Assembly: GCA_934359755.1 (NCBI GenBank)
Contig: CAKRLV010000033.1
Span: 1 to 25,814, forward strand
Origin: an uncultured Agathobacter sp.
GTDB taxonomy: Bacteria; Bacillota; Clostridia; Lachnospirales; Lachnospiraceae
Direction: 5' to 3'
Length of the DNA stretch: 25,814 bases
Positions 14,483-21,995 of this stretch are shown here, piece after piece. The position numbers and the translations under genes were made by a program. A model generated the notes under the pieces. The model made no database searches, was not told the origin of the DNA, and was given only the letters and a program-made list of their open reading frames with translations. The number at the start of each line of letters is the position of its first letter. Position 1 is the first letter of the stretch.

Positions 14483-16486
14483 CTAGTATCCCTCCTTCTC
14501 TACCTTAAATGCATCAACCTGATTTGCAAGTTCTTCTGCAGAATTTGTGAGATTCTTCGCATCACTTGCCACAGTCTCACTATTTCCAGTGATACTGTTT
14601 GCATGCTCTACCATGTTATCTGATGTAGCCAGGATTTCCTCTGAACTTGCTGCCTGCTCCTCTGAAATAGCAGCTACATTGCTTGCTACTTCATCTACTT
14701 TTTCAACTTTCTCAATCATCTGACGTACCAATGTGCTTACAACATCGATATTGTCAAAGATAACATCAAAGGTCTTTAAGGCATCGCCAACCAACTCGCT
14801 GCTGCTGTTAATATTTTCAACACTGTCATCCGCCTGTAAAACAGCATCCTTTACTAAGGCGTTGATTTCTGAGATAAGATTCTCGATATTTTGTACTGAC
14901 TCAGCACTGTTCTTAGCCAGCTGTCCGATTTCTGTCGCAACAACCGCAAATCCCTTTCCTGCTTCTCCTGCTCTTGCTGCCTCTATAGAAGCATTCAATG
15001 AAAGCAGATTTGTCTCCTCTGCAATTCCGCTGATTACACCTGTTATGTTGGTAATCTCTTCGGATGCTTTTCCAACTTTATCAATAGCCTGCTGCAGCTT
15101 CAATACCGACTGATTGATGCTCTGCATTGCATCTCCGACATTCTGCATATCAGTCTTGCCCTGACGTGACACTTCTACTGTGTCCTTCATCTTCAAATCA
15201 ACCTGTTCTCCCTCTTCTCTGGTGTCTGCAACTACCATCGCAAGAGTTGTTGCATTTTCCGCAATTTCATTTACAGACAAAGAAAGCTGCTCTACTGTAT
15301 TATTTAATTCCTGCATAGACTGGCTCTGTGTTCTGGATGCATCATACATCTGACCAGATATCAGGCTGCTGTTGTCTGCCTGCTCATGCAACTTGTCTGA
15401 AACACCATGAATAGATGAAATCATGCCTCGCATTGACTGGATAAACCGCTCAACCGACTGGCTCATCACGCCAATTTCATCTTTGCTTTTTACATTTACA
15501 CTTACTGTAAAATCACCATCTGTCATGGCTGTGATTACTCTTGTAAGTTCTTTTACAGGTTTGATTACAATATGAACTGTACGCTCAATAATAACAGCTA
15601 ATACAAAAAGGGAAATAATTCCGATAACTGCCATTGCAGTTCTTACAGTGTTAATTCCTGTGTAAACTGTAGATATTGGAACATATGATACCAACAGCCA
15701 GTCTGTTCCTGTTACTTCAGTACATGCTGTCATCCTGTTATCAATCTCTTCCATATCATAATCGCCTGATACTCTTTTCTCTTCAATTCTCTTATAAAAA
15801 CTCTCGCCAGAATCACTCAGCTTTGTAAAAATCAAGCTGCTGTCACGATCTGCAAGTATTGTTCCATCTTTTGAATCAACCAAAAATGCCTGTGCACTGT
15901 CCATCTGCACAAAACTGTTAACAATGATACTTATACGCTGCAACGACAAGTCCGCAGATATAACCTTCATGACTCCTGAGCCATCATCCAAAATACCAGA
16001 AGCACTGATAACTGCTTCTCCATCGGAATTGGTGTAAGCGTCTGTAAATCCCATATTCAGTCTGGTAAGACCATCCTTGTACCACACAGAATCTGTAGGA
16101 TTATTCTCTGTCTTATCTGATTCGCTGGCTTTCATCAGCTTACCATTTGCATCTGCGATATATAGCCCATTCGGATAGTCATCATCATATCCATAATATC
16201 TGTCCAGCATACCCTGAAGCTGTGTCTCATCTGAATCCAGCCCTTCAATAGTCTGCTTCGCAATCTGAAACGCTGCCAGGTTCTCCCCCAACCATGCTTC
16301 AATTTCATTCGCCTGGTTCTCGATGGATGAGTTCAGCAAATCTGTGGCATATTCTGTGATTGTTTGCTTGGAAACAAAATATGACACCCCTACCAATACC
16401 AATCCAATGACAATTACAACTGGAAGAATTGTTCCAAGAAGTTTTGTCTTAATTGAAATTGTTTTCTTTTGTTCTTTTCGCTTCAT
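14483..16486 (-). CDS. Methyl-accepting chemotaxis protein with dCache-type sensor
   Basis: The protein has 667 residues from the chosen start. Membrane segments lie at about 17-38 and 282-303. The 240-residue extracellular region has double-Cache features: a long N-terminal helix, NGLYIADANGKLMKAS (106-121), DSVWYKDGL (132-140), AYTNSDGEAVISAS (150-163) and a second module AFLVDSKDGTILADRD. The usual Arg two residues before the Trp in amino-acid-binding dCache domains is Ser here. HAMP follows, then the signalling hairpin NLLSLNASIEAARAGEAGKG. The ATG at 16484-16486 has AAAGGA 8 nt upstream; an earlier ATG at 16507 lacks a site. It is the first gene of an operon with the binding-lipoprotein gene. 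Confidence 0.93.
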   Translation of the reverse strand: MKRKEQKKTISIKTKLLGTILPVVIVIGLVLVGVSYFVSKQTITEYATDLLNSSIENQANEIEAWLGENLAAFQIAKQTIEGLDSDETQLQGMLDRYYGYDDDYPNGLYIADANGKLMKASESDKTENNPTDSVWYKDGLTRLNMGFTDAYTNSDGEAVISASGILDDGSGVMKVISADLSLQRISIIVNSFVQMDSAQAFLVDSKDGTILADRDSSLIFTKLSDSGESFYKRIEEKRVSGDYDMEEIDNRMTACTEVTGTDWLLVSYVPISTVYTGINTVRTAMAVIGIISLFVLAVIIERTVHIVIKPVKELTRVITAMTDGDFTVSVNVKSKDEIGVMSQSVERFIQSMRGMISSIHGVSDKLHEQADNSSLISGQMYDASRTQSQSMQELNNTVEQLSLSVNEIAENATTLAMVVADTREEGEQVDLKMKDTVEVSRQGKTDMQNVGDAMQSINQSVLKLQQAIDKVGKASEEITNITGVISGIAEETNLLSLNASIEAARAGEAGKGFAVVATEIGQLAKNSAESVQNIENLISEINALVKDAVLQADDSVENINSSSELVGDALKTFDVIFDNIDVVSTLVRQMIEKVEKVDEVASNVAAISEEQAASSEEILATSDNMVEHANSITGNSETVASDAKNLTNSAEELANQVDAFKVEKEGY

Positions 16487-16530
16487 TGCCTTCTTCCTTT
16501 CTCCCATATTTCACATAATATATAGTCTAT

Positions 16531-16559
16531 ATTATAATATCTCTATCTATTTTTCACAA
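16531..16559 (-). promoter_or_regulatory. Sigma-A promoter of the chemoreceptor/binding-protein operon
   Basis: TTGTGA (16559-16554) and TATAAT (16536-16531) on the minus strand are separated by exactly 17 bp. It is a housekeeping-type promoter; no sigma-28-like motility promoter is apparent here. Confidence 0.7.
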
Positions 16560-16628
16560 GCATTTATGCAAAAAGTACTAGTTTTTGTATATATTTTCAC
16601 TTTATTGATTGATTTTGCGTGGGAAAAA

Positions 16629-16710
16629 TGAGATGATATTAACGCTATGATTTAGTACTATTTATTTTCAGTGATTTGATGGATAAATTGAGATGATATT
16701 AACGCTATGA
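16629..16710 (+). repeat. Two direct copies of a 22-bp core, 60 bp apart, the second holding a start codon
   Basis: A 22-bp core (TGAGATGATATTA, then ACGCTATGA) is identical at 16629-16650 and 16689-16710. The flanks are partly alike over about 50 bp (16621-16670 against 16681-16730), so this is probably a decayed tandem duplication. In the second copy the ATG starts the Cys-rich protein. In the first copy the ATG is followed by ATT and TAG. The copies might also act as a paired operator or duplicated promoter (TATTAA in each). Confidence 0.85.
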
Positions 16711-16994
16711 GTGAATACTATAAATTTTTTCAGAATAAAAAATGTGAATATTTTCCGTGTCATAAGGGCATTCCTGAGGAGGACTTTAATTGTCTGTTCT
16801 GTTACTGTCCGCTGTATACACTTGGAAAATCCTGTGGTGGTAACTGCCAGTTTTTAGAAAATGGAGTCAAATCCTGCATGAACTGTGGTTTTCCACACCA
16901 TCGCAATAACTACGATAAAATCACAGGTCGTTTTCAGGAAATTGCTGCCGCTATGACAATTATAAATAAGGGGGACTCCTCTCATGAAATATAA
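16707..16994 (+). CDS. Cysteine-rich small protein (PF04071-type)
   Basis: The 95-residue protein has nine Cys in the first 60 residues (13, 18, 29, 32, 34, 43, 47, 57, 60) plus a GFPHHR motif. The order KFFQNKKCEYFPCHKG, FNCLFCYCPLY, CGGNC, MNCGFPHHRNNYD matches the cysteine-rich small domain family, a presumed metal-binding protein often found beside or fused to cobalamin genes. The ATG lies in the second copy of the 60-bp repeat. Only a weak GAGATG site precedes it, but family proteins begin with the same YKFF stretch, which supports this start. The last 11 bp overlap the next gene, so the two are co-translated. Confidence 0.85.
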   Translation: MSEYYKFFQNKKCEYFPCHKGIPEEDFNCLFCYCPLYTLGKSCGGNCQFLENGVKSCMNCGFPHHRNNYDKITGRFQEIAAAMTIINKGDSSHEI

Positions 16995-17622
16995 GCTTAT
17001 GCCGACATTATCTTCCGAAGACTGGACTGACTTTTGCAGCCGTTTTCATTTTCCGCCTGCTAATTTACCGGCTATCCAGGCGATTTATACGGCACTTCTA
17101 CCATTAGTAGAGGCGTATGCGTATTATTCTCTGGATCAGGATTTGGATGAAGTTGCTTTTGCCCACTATGCATATGGTTTTGTGACACTGGGGAATGGTG
17201 TAGACGAATTGTCTGAATTGTATCTGAATCACGAACAGATTCAGGAAGCTTATATTGTGGATTGCATAAGCCTTGTACTTTTATCAAAGGCATATGAGGA
17301 ATTTGCCAAAGTGATAGAAAGTCAAAGTGGACTGTATCTCACCGAATTGTCTTTTCTTGGGGATACATATTCTCTTGATATGCTTCCACATATTTATGAG
17401 AATCTTGCACCTGACGATGTCTATATCACAGATGGGCAGATGCTTCGTCCTCTTAAAACCGCCACTCTTATCCTTCATCTGGATTCTAAAGCCCATGAAG
17501 ATATCAGGCAATTGTGTAACACTTGTGCGACCTGCAAGAATTTTTCCTGCCCATCCAGAAAAGCAGCCGCACCATCCCTACCTCGGACTTATGGTGCTAT
17601 GCAGATATTTCATCAGAAATAG
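16984..17622 (+). CDS. Cobalamin-dependent methionine synthase activation-domain-like protein, degenerate
   Basis: The 212-residue protein resembles the free-standing activation domains of B12-dependent methionine synthase. FVTLGNGVDELSELY (66-80) corresponds to the family's TLGxxvD stretch. AYIVDCISLVLLSKAYE (89-105) corresponds to LLDAxGSxxxEA, and DGQMLRPLKTATLI (150-163) to the xxMLxPxKS strand. Cys178, 181, 184 and 189 (CNTCATCKNFSCPSR) match the C-terminal Cys cluster of some free-standing members. The SAM-binding RxxxGYG region is replaced by ELSFLGDTYSL (121-131), so ordinary SAM binding is doubtful. A GGGGG site lies about 10 nt before the ATG. Its overlap with the Cys-rich gene suggests a shared corrinoid or methyl-transfer role. 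The family call comes from motif memory. Confidence 0.6.
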   Translation: MKYKLMPTLSSEDWTDFCSRFHFPPANLPAIQAIYTALLPLVEAYAYYSLDQDLDEVAFAHYAYGFVTLGNGVDELSELYLNHEQIQEAYIVDCISLVLLSKAYEEFAKVIESQSGLYLTELSFLGDTYSLDMLPHIYENLAPDDVYITDGQMLRPLKTATLILHLDSKAHEDIRQLCNTCATCKNFSCPSRKAAAPSLPRTYGAMQIFHQK

Positions 17623-17660
17623 TTGTGGAATATCTGCTTTTTATGCATGTTGTAATAATT

Positions 17661-17758
17661 ATTGTATATGCTTTCATTTTCTGATATGTGCTGTGTATTT
17701 ATTGTATATGCTCTCGCTTTCTGATATATGCTGTTCTATTTATTGTATATGCTTTCTC
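17661..17758 (+). repeat. Three tandem copies of a ~40-bp unit
   Basis: TATTGTATATGCTYTC recurs with ATTGTATAT starting at 17661, 17701 and 17742 (periods 40 and 41). The first two copies continue with TTTCTGATATRTGCTGT; the third is partial. The array starts about 40 bp after the stop at 17622. With the next array it fills most of the 394-bp gene-free stretch 17623-18016. Confidence 0.9.
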
Positions 17759-17849
17759 TTATAATCCTGCGATACACTCATGAAATTTCTCTTTTCCTCG
17801 ATATAATCCGCATGTATAAAAGAAGATGTTAAGCACGATTATTGACAAG

Positions 17850-17988
17850 AACAGTAAACAACAGTAAAATATATTCAAAACAGTAAACAACAGTAAAAAT
17901 TGTATAAAACAATAAACAACAGTAAGCAACAGTAAAAATTGTATAAAACAATAAACAATAATAAGCAACCATAAAAACTACTAAATAA
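17850..17988 (+). repeat. A-rich iteron-like direct repeats upstream of the AAA+ ATPase
   Basis: The unit CAGTAARCAACAGTAAAA recurs with GTAA starting at 17854, 17883 and 17922, and a degenerate copy near 17961 (spacings 29, 39 and 39). Copies two and three are followed by the small inverted repeat TTGTATAAAACAA. The array ends about 30 bp before the ATPase gene. Such arrays can be operators, iterons or slippage products. Long frames on the minus strand across it are hydrophobic by-products of the period (39 bp is 13 codons). Confidence 0.9.
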
Positions 17989-18016
17989 CTTTTAGTTTTA
18001 ATTATCAGGAGGGAAT

Positions 18017-19048
18017 ATGCAAAATCCATTTACTCTTACCTTCGGTAGAAGTCCGCTCGAATCTGTAGACCGCCCTTTACAGATTAATGAAATACTAGAG
18101 ACATTCACAGCAAATACAATAAACCAACAGATGTATATAATTACAGGTCTCAGAGGTTCCGGTAAAACTGTTATGATGACAGAAATCTCACACAAGTTAC
18201 TAGAATATGATAATTGGATAGTTATCGAACTTAATCCTGCAACTGACCTTCTGACATCAATGCTATCAAAATTAAACAGCAATCCGACCTGCGCCGATTT
18301 AATAAAATCTGCCAAAATAGATTTGTCTTTCTTTGGGTTTGGAGTAACCATTGAAGGTGCGCCCCCTATTACTGATGCTGAAACTGCAATCAGCAAAATA
18401 CTGAAAAAACTAAAAAAACATAACAAAAGATTGCTTATAACTATAGATGAAATGACCAACAGTGAATACATGAAAGTTTTTGCAGGTTCATTTCAGATAT
18501 TTGTAAGACAGGAGCTTCCTGTTTTTTTGCTTGGAACAGGCTTGTACGAGAATATTGAAGAGCTTCAAAATGAAAAAAGCCTCACATTTTTATATCGAGC
18601 CCCAAAAATCCAGCTTAAACCATTAAACATCAAAGCTATAAGCAACAAGTACAAAACCATTTTTAAAATATCTCATGAACAGGCCGCACAGATGGCAGAT
18701 TTAACAAAAGGCTATCCTTTTGCCTTTCAGGTTCTCGGATATCTGACCTGGAATAATAATGGCGATTACAGTGCTGTTTTAGATGAATACGAACAATATC
18801 TAAGCGAATATGTATATGACAAAATATGGTTCGAACTTTCTCCAAAAGATCGTGATATCGCCAAAGGAATAGCAGATATAAAAAGTGGCAAGATAAAAGA
18901 AATTCGCAATTATTTAAAATTAGAAACCAACGAATTCAATCCTTACCGCAAACGTCTGATAAGAAAAGGGATTATTTCAGGTGAGACAAGAGGATATGTG
19001 TTCTTTACACTTCCCCTTTTCGCTGAATATGTAATAGAAAATTATTGA
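18017..19048 (+). CDS. AAA+ ATPase with C-terminal winged helix (Orc1/Cdc6- or archaeal-ATPase-like)
   Basis: The protein has 343 residues. Walker A is TGLRGSGKT (43-51) and Walker B is LLITIDEM (139-146). A sensor-like strand FLLGTGLYENIEEL follows, then FLYRAPKIQLKPLN and TKGYPFAFQVLGYLTW, as in STAND/AAA_16 proteins. The last 70 residues (LSPKDRDIAKGIADIK to GYVFFTLPLFAEYV) look like a winged-helix DNA-binding fold. AGGAGG lies 5 nt before the ATG. It has no operon partner; the A-rich repeat array lies directly upstream. DNA-binding ATPase is a fair description. A defence, replication or regulatory role is not shown by the sequence. Confidence 0.8.
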   Translation: MQNPFTLTFGRSPLESVDRPLQINEILETFTANTINQQMYIITGLRGSGKTVMMTEISHKLLEYDNWIVIELNPATDLLTSMLSKLNSNPTCADLIKSAKIDLSFFGFGVTIEGAPPITDAETAISKILKKLKKHNKRLLITIDEMTNSEYMKVFAGSFQIFVRQELPVFLLGTGLYENIEELQNEKSLTFLYRAPKIQLKPLNIKAISNKYKTIFKISHEQAAQMADLTKGYPFAFQVLGYLTWNNNGDYSAVLDEYEQYLSEYVYDKIWFELSPKDRDIAKGIADIKSGKIKEIRNYLKLETNEFNPYRKRLIRKGIISGETRGYVFFTLPLFAEYVIENY

Positions 19049-19070
19049 TACTTAGTAACTATTCTGTACA

Positions 19071-19110
19071 GAAATATGCGGTACCACATATTTCGTAAGA
19101 AACGCATATT
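19071..19110. other. Two mutually exclusive hairpins after the ATPase gene
   Basis: GAAATATG (19071-19078) can pair with CATATTTC (19087-19094), or AATATGCG (19073-19080) can pair with CGCATATT (19103-19110). The two stems share their left arm and cannot form together. The element lies just before the GC-rich hairpin at 19118-19158. It may simply be part of a compound terminator. Confidence 0.5.
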
Positions 19111-19117
19111 ATCTATG

Positions 19118-19158
19118 AGCAAGCGCCCATCAGCGTAGCTGATTCTAATGCGCTTGCT
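19118..19158. terminator. GC-rich hairpin between convergent genes, likely bidirectional terminator
   Basis: AGCAAGCGC (19118-19126) pairs with GCGCTTGCT (19150-19158), and an inner ATCAGC/GCTGAT stem closes a GTA loop. It lies between the ATPase gene (plus) and the MFS gene (minus). It lacks a strong T-run, so it may act as a 3'-end stabiliser instead. Confidence 0.55.
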
Positions 19159-19189
19159 GCTCCTGGTATTTTCAAATTACGGCGTATAA

Positions 19190-20350
19190 TCAGAGTTCGT
19201 AATGAACTTTCCTTTCCAGCACTTCATGCATATATGTCATCAGTGCCAGCAAAATCAGCAAATATACTGGCAATAATTTGATTGATATATGGTTTGCAAT
19301 CAAACCAAATAGTGGTGGCATCAGACATGTTCCAACATAGGCACTTGCCATCTGAACTCCTATAATTGCCTGTGAACGCTCCGCGCCAAAATGCTCCGGT
19401 GTAGAATGAATAATGCACGGATATATAGGTGCACATCCCAGTCCAATCAATGAAAAACCAACTAGTGAAGCTATTTTCCCAAAAGGAACTACCATCACTA
19501 TAATTCCGGCAAGAATGATTCCCAGCCCCATGCGAATCATCTGTTTGTCCTTTAATTTCATGGCAATAAAGCCATTTATTCCACGACCAATTGTAATACC
19601 AATACAAAACATTCCTGCAAATGATGCTGCTGTCTTAGCATCAACGCCCTTTGCAATCGTCAGGTAGCTGCTTGCCCATAGCATAGTTGTCTGTTCCACC
19701 GCACAATAGCAGAAAAAACAAATCATAATTGCTTTTGCACCTGGAATAGCAAAAATTTCTCTGAGTGAAAGAGCCTTCCCGCCTGTCGTATTTTCCGATG
19801 ATGTATTCTGTCCTTTCCACTTTGGAAGACTGAATACCAGAACCGCTGTAAGCACAATCTGCAATATTGAAATAACTCTGTAGCCAGTATTCCATGCAGC
19901 ACCACCAGTAAGAACTGCCCCCATGATGTATGGTCCGATAGTCGCTCCGACTCCCCACATGCAGTGAAGCCAGCTCATATGTTTGCTTGCATAATGCAAT
20001 GCCACATAGTTGTTCAAAGATGCATCTACACTTCCTGCGCCAAGCCCATACGGAACAGCCCATATGCAAAGCATAATAAAGCTATGGCTGATTGAAAATC
20101 CCCAAAGTGCAAGTGCTGTAATACCAACGCTGACAGCAGTCACCTTACCTGTACCAAATTTTCTTGTCAGCCGATCACTCTGCAAACTGGATATAATTGT
20201 CCCGAATGCGATTATCATCGAAATCGCACCTGCATATGAAACAGGCACCTGAAATTCTGGATACATGTTCGGCCACGCTGCACCAAGCAAGGCATCTGGA
20301 AGCCCAAGACTTATAAATGAAATATAGATAATTCCTAATAAAAAACTCAT
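19190..20350 (-). CDS. MFS transporter (FucP/YbjJ-like)
   Basis: The 386-residue membrane protein has about 12 segments in two halves split by the loop PKWKGQNTSSENTTGGKAL. The opening GIIYISFISLGLPDALLGAAWP and the stretch SWLHCMWGVGATIGPYIMG resemble FucP/YbjJ-type MFS proteins of Clostridia. The helix 2-3 loop reads SDRLTRKFGTGKV, close to the MFS D-R-x-x-R-K-G motif. The ATG at 20348-20350 follows CAGGAG by 7 nt; a GTG at 20374 lacks a site and would put that site inside the gene. It is not obviously an operon partner of the frameshifted gene 80 bp upstream. The substrate cannot be told; a sugar is a reasonable guess. Confidence 0.85.
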   Translation of the reverse strand: MSFLLGIIYISFISLGLPDALLGAAWPNMYPEFQVPVSYAGAISMIIAFGTIISSLQSDRLTRKFGTGKVTAVSVGITALALWGFSISHSFIMLCIWAVPYGLGAGSVDASLNNYVALHYASKHMSWLHCMWGVGATIGPYIMGAVLTGGAAWNTGYRVISILQIVLTAVLVFSLPKWKGQNTSSENTTGGKALSLREIFAIPGAKAIMICFFCYCAVEQTTMLWASSYLTIAKGVDAKTAASFAGMFCIGITIGRGINGFIAMKLKDKQMIRMGLGIILAGIIVMVVPFGKIASLVGFSLIGLGCAPIYPCIIHSTPEHFGAERSQAIIGVQMASAYVGTCLMPPLFGLIANHISIKLLPVYLLILLALMTYMHEVLERKVHYEL

Positions 20351-20429
20351 CTTATTCTCCTGTTTTCTTTTCACTTATTCGCTATAATTATATAGTCGTA
20401 TACATCGAATTTCAATAATCCCTTGACCA

Positions 20430-20686
20430 TTATTCTTGCAACCTTCTTTCCTTCAATTCATCTATTGCTTCTTCAATTCTCTCATCTTCCGTATCTTCAA
20501 ATGATAGCACAATAGAAATATCATCTGCATTGTTTTCTCTGAAAGGGCACTTTCCCCAGCTAGAACCATATTATCTGTTATCTGCAACCTATCTATATAT
20601 CCTGATCTGCAAACTGGTGTAGCCAGATATCTTTTTGCTTTTTCAAACAATTCCAATTCCCAAAGAAATTGCTCCAACTCAATCAT
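20430..20686 (-). pseudogene. Small conserved-looking gene broken by a one-base deletion
   Basis: The minus strand from the ATG at 20686 reads MIELEQFLWELELFEKAKRY on to RLQITDN and then drifts into unlikely sequence. A second frame, open from a stop near that point, reads YGSSWGKCPFRENNADDISI, then VLSFEDTEDERIEEAIDELK to TAA at 20430-20432. The total of 257 bp is one base short of 86 codons. Restoring one base near 20567 (GATAATATGG) joins the halves into an 85-residue acidic protein. It starts 11 bp after the GNAT stop with a weak AGGG site, so it was probably in that operon. I do not recognise the family. Confidence 0.55.
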
Positions 20687-20697
20687 TAATTTTTGCC

Positions 20698-21237
20698 CTA
20701 ATTAGCACACCACTGTTCTTTTGTAAGATATGTGAAATGCTCAGTTCTAACATCACCCATTAGAGTACATGGCTTATTCTCTTCCGTATGATGATATTTA
20801 AAACCGCATTTTTCCTGACAACGCTTTGACTTTTCATTTCCATCATAATATCCACACCACATAGCGCTACATCCCAAATCTAAAAAAGCATGCTTCTGTA
20901 CTGCTCTGACTGCTTCTGGAATCAGTCCCTGTCCCCAATATGGAACGCCTATCCAATATCCGATTTCAAGTTCATCATCATTCGCTTCTGTGTGTGATTG
21001 CGCTGGTGAAATCAATCCGATGCTTCCGATTGCAACATTATTTTCTTTTAGACACACCGCATATGTCTCATCCGCAGATAGAACATTTCTGATGATTTCT
21101 CTGCTATTCTCCACGCTTGTATGTACTGGCCATCCTGCTTTAGGTCCTACCTCTGGGTCCTTTGCATATTTATATAAACTTTCTGCATCATCCTCTTTCC
21201 ATGGACGAAGTATTAATCTCTCTGTCTCTAATATCAT
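20698..21237 (-). CDS. GNAT N-acetyltransferase, RimJ/RimL-like
   Basis: The 179-residue protein opens with ILETERLILRPWKEDDAESL, the usual start of RimJ/RimL-type acetyltransferases. The acetyl-CoA site is IGYWIGVPYWGQGLIPEAVR (motif A, WGQGL in place of R/QxxGxG/A). CGYYDGNEKSKRCQEKCGF fits motif B, where the Asn-x-x-S segment is followed by GF. It would acetylate an amine or protein N-terminus in the cytoplasm; the substrate is unknown. AAAGGAG supports the ATG. The frameshifted small gene follows by 11 bp. Confidence 0.88.
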   Translation of the reverse strand: MILETERLILRPWKEDDAESLYKYAKDPEVGPKAGWPVHTSVENSREIIRNVLSADETYAVCLKENNVAIGSIGLISPAQSHTEANDDELEIGYWIGVPYWGQGLIPEAVRAVQKHAFLDLGCSAMWCGYYDGNEKSKRCQEKCGFKYHHTEENKPCTLMGDVRTEHFTYLTKEQWCAN

Positions 21238-21359
21238 AATCTACTCCTTTACTAGCTGCTTTCTAATATGATTAATAATCGATTCAAATACACTCGGGGA
21301 CATTCTTACGATTATATAGATAACGTGCCCACCAACTATAAATTTATGCTCACAAATAA

Positions 21360-21875
21360 CTATGCCTTAACCATAAATACCGCCATATTTAATATCACTG
21401 CAATTATAAACATCGCCCCAGCAATTATATCTACCCTATCTTTTGTTTGTTTTGCCTTAGTGATAAATACAGCTCCATTATACGCACAGAACATACTCAC
21501 TATCGGAGCTGGAGATATTTCTTTATATGCTGAAATAAGTAATAAAATTACAGATATACTCGCCATTGCAATTATACCAATCTTCATCGCTTTTGCGTTT
21601 AGTGCATCATTATAATCTACCACCTTTTCCAAAGTTTCCTTCATCTTATTATCCATAGTCTCACTTTTCCTCTCTCCATCAATAATCTCACTGACTTCCA
21701 CATTATAGAACGCAGCAATTTCAATTAGCATACTTAAATCTGGCATATTGCTTCCCGTTTCCCAACGACTAATTGTTCTTCCTGCAACACCAAAATACTC
21801 TGCTGCCTGTTCCTGGGTAATCTCTTTTTCTTTTCTTAATTCTTTAAGAAATCCGCCTATTTTTTGCTGATTCAT
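21360..21875 (-). CDS. XRE-family regulator with membrane segments
   Basis: The 171-residue protein has an N-terminal Cro/CI helix-turn-helix (about 5-62: IGGFLKELRKEKEITQEQAA, then RTISRWETGSNMPDL). A charged linker follows, then three hydrophobic segments at about 96-115, 122-138 and 149-168. Such membrane-tethered XRE proteins are common in Firmicutes and probably sense an envelope or membrane-linked signal. GAAAGGAGAG supports the ATG at 21875. The 120 bp before it contain the small palindrome TAGAC-N7-GTCTA (about 21962-21978), which could be an operator. GNAT genes flank it on the same strand; co-regulation is a guess. Confidence 0.85.
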   Translation of the reverse strand: MNQQKIGGFLKELRKEKEITQEQAAEYFGVAGRTISRWETGSNMPDLSMLIEIAAFYNVEVSEIIDGERKSETMDNKMKETLEKVVDYNDALNAKAMKIGIIAMASISVILLLISAYKEISPAPIVSMFCAYNGAVFITKAKQTKDRVDIIAGAMFIIAVILNMAVFMVKA

Positions 21876-21995
21876 TTTTTCTCTCCTTTCAGTGATATAC
21901 TATCTTGAAACCTAATAAATTAACATGACACAAAGTGAGAAAATGCCATATTTATTGGATTAGACAACTAATGTCTATCTCGAAAATTTTTCCAT

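Noticed and set aside
17661..17988. Possible CRISPR or tRNA-like array
   Set aside because: No conserved repeat/spacer alternation and no cloverleaf; these are simple tandem repeats.
17759..18029. Minus-strand hydrophobic frames with 13-residue repeats
   Set aside because: They follow from the 39-bp DNA period; no ribosome binding site, and two overlapping frames show the same effect.
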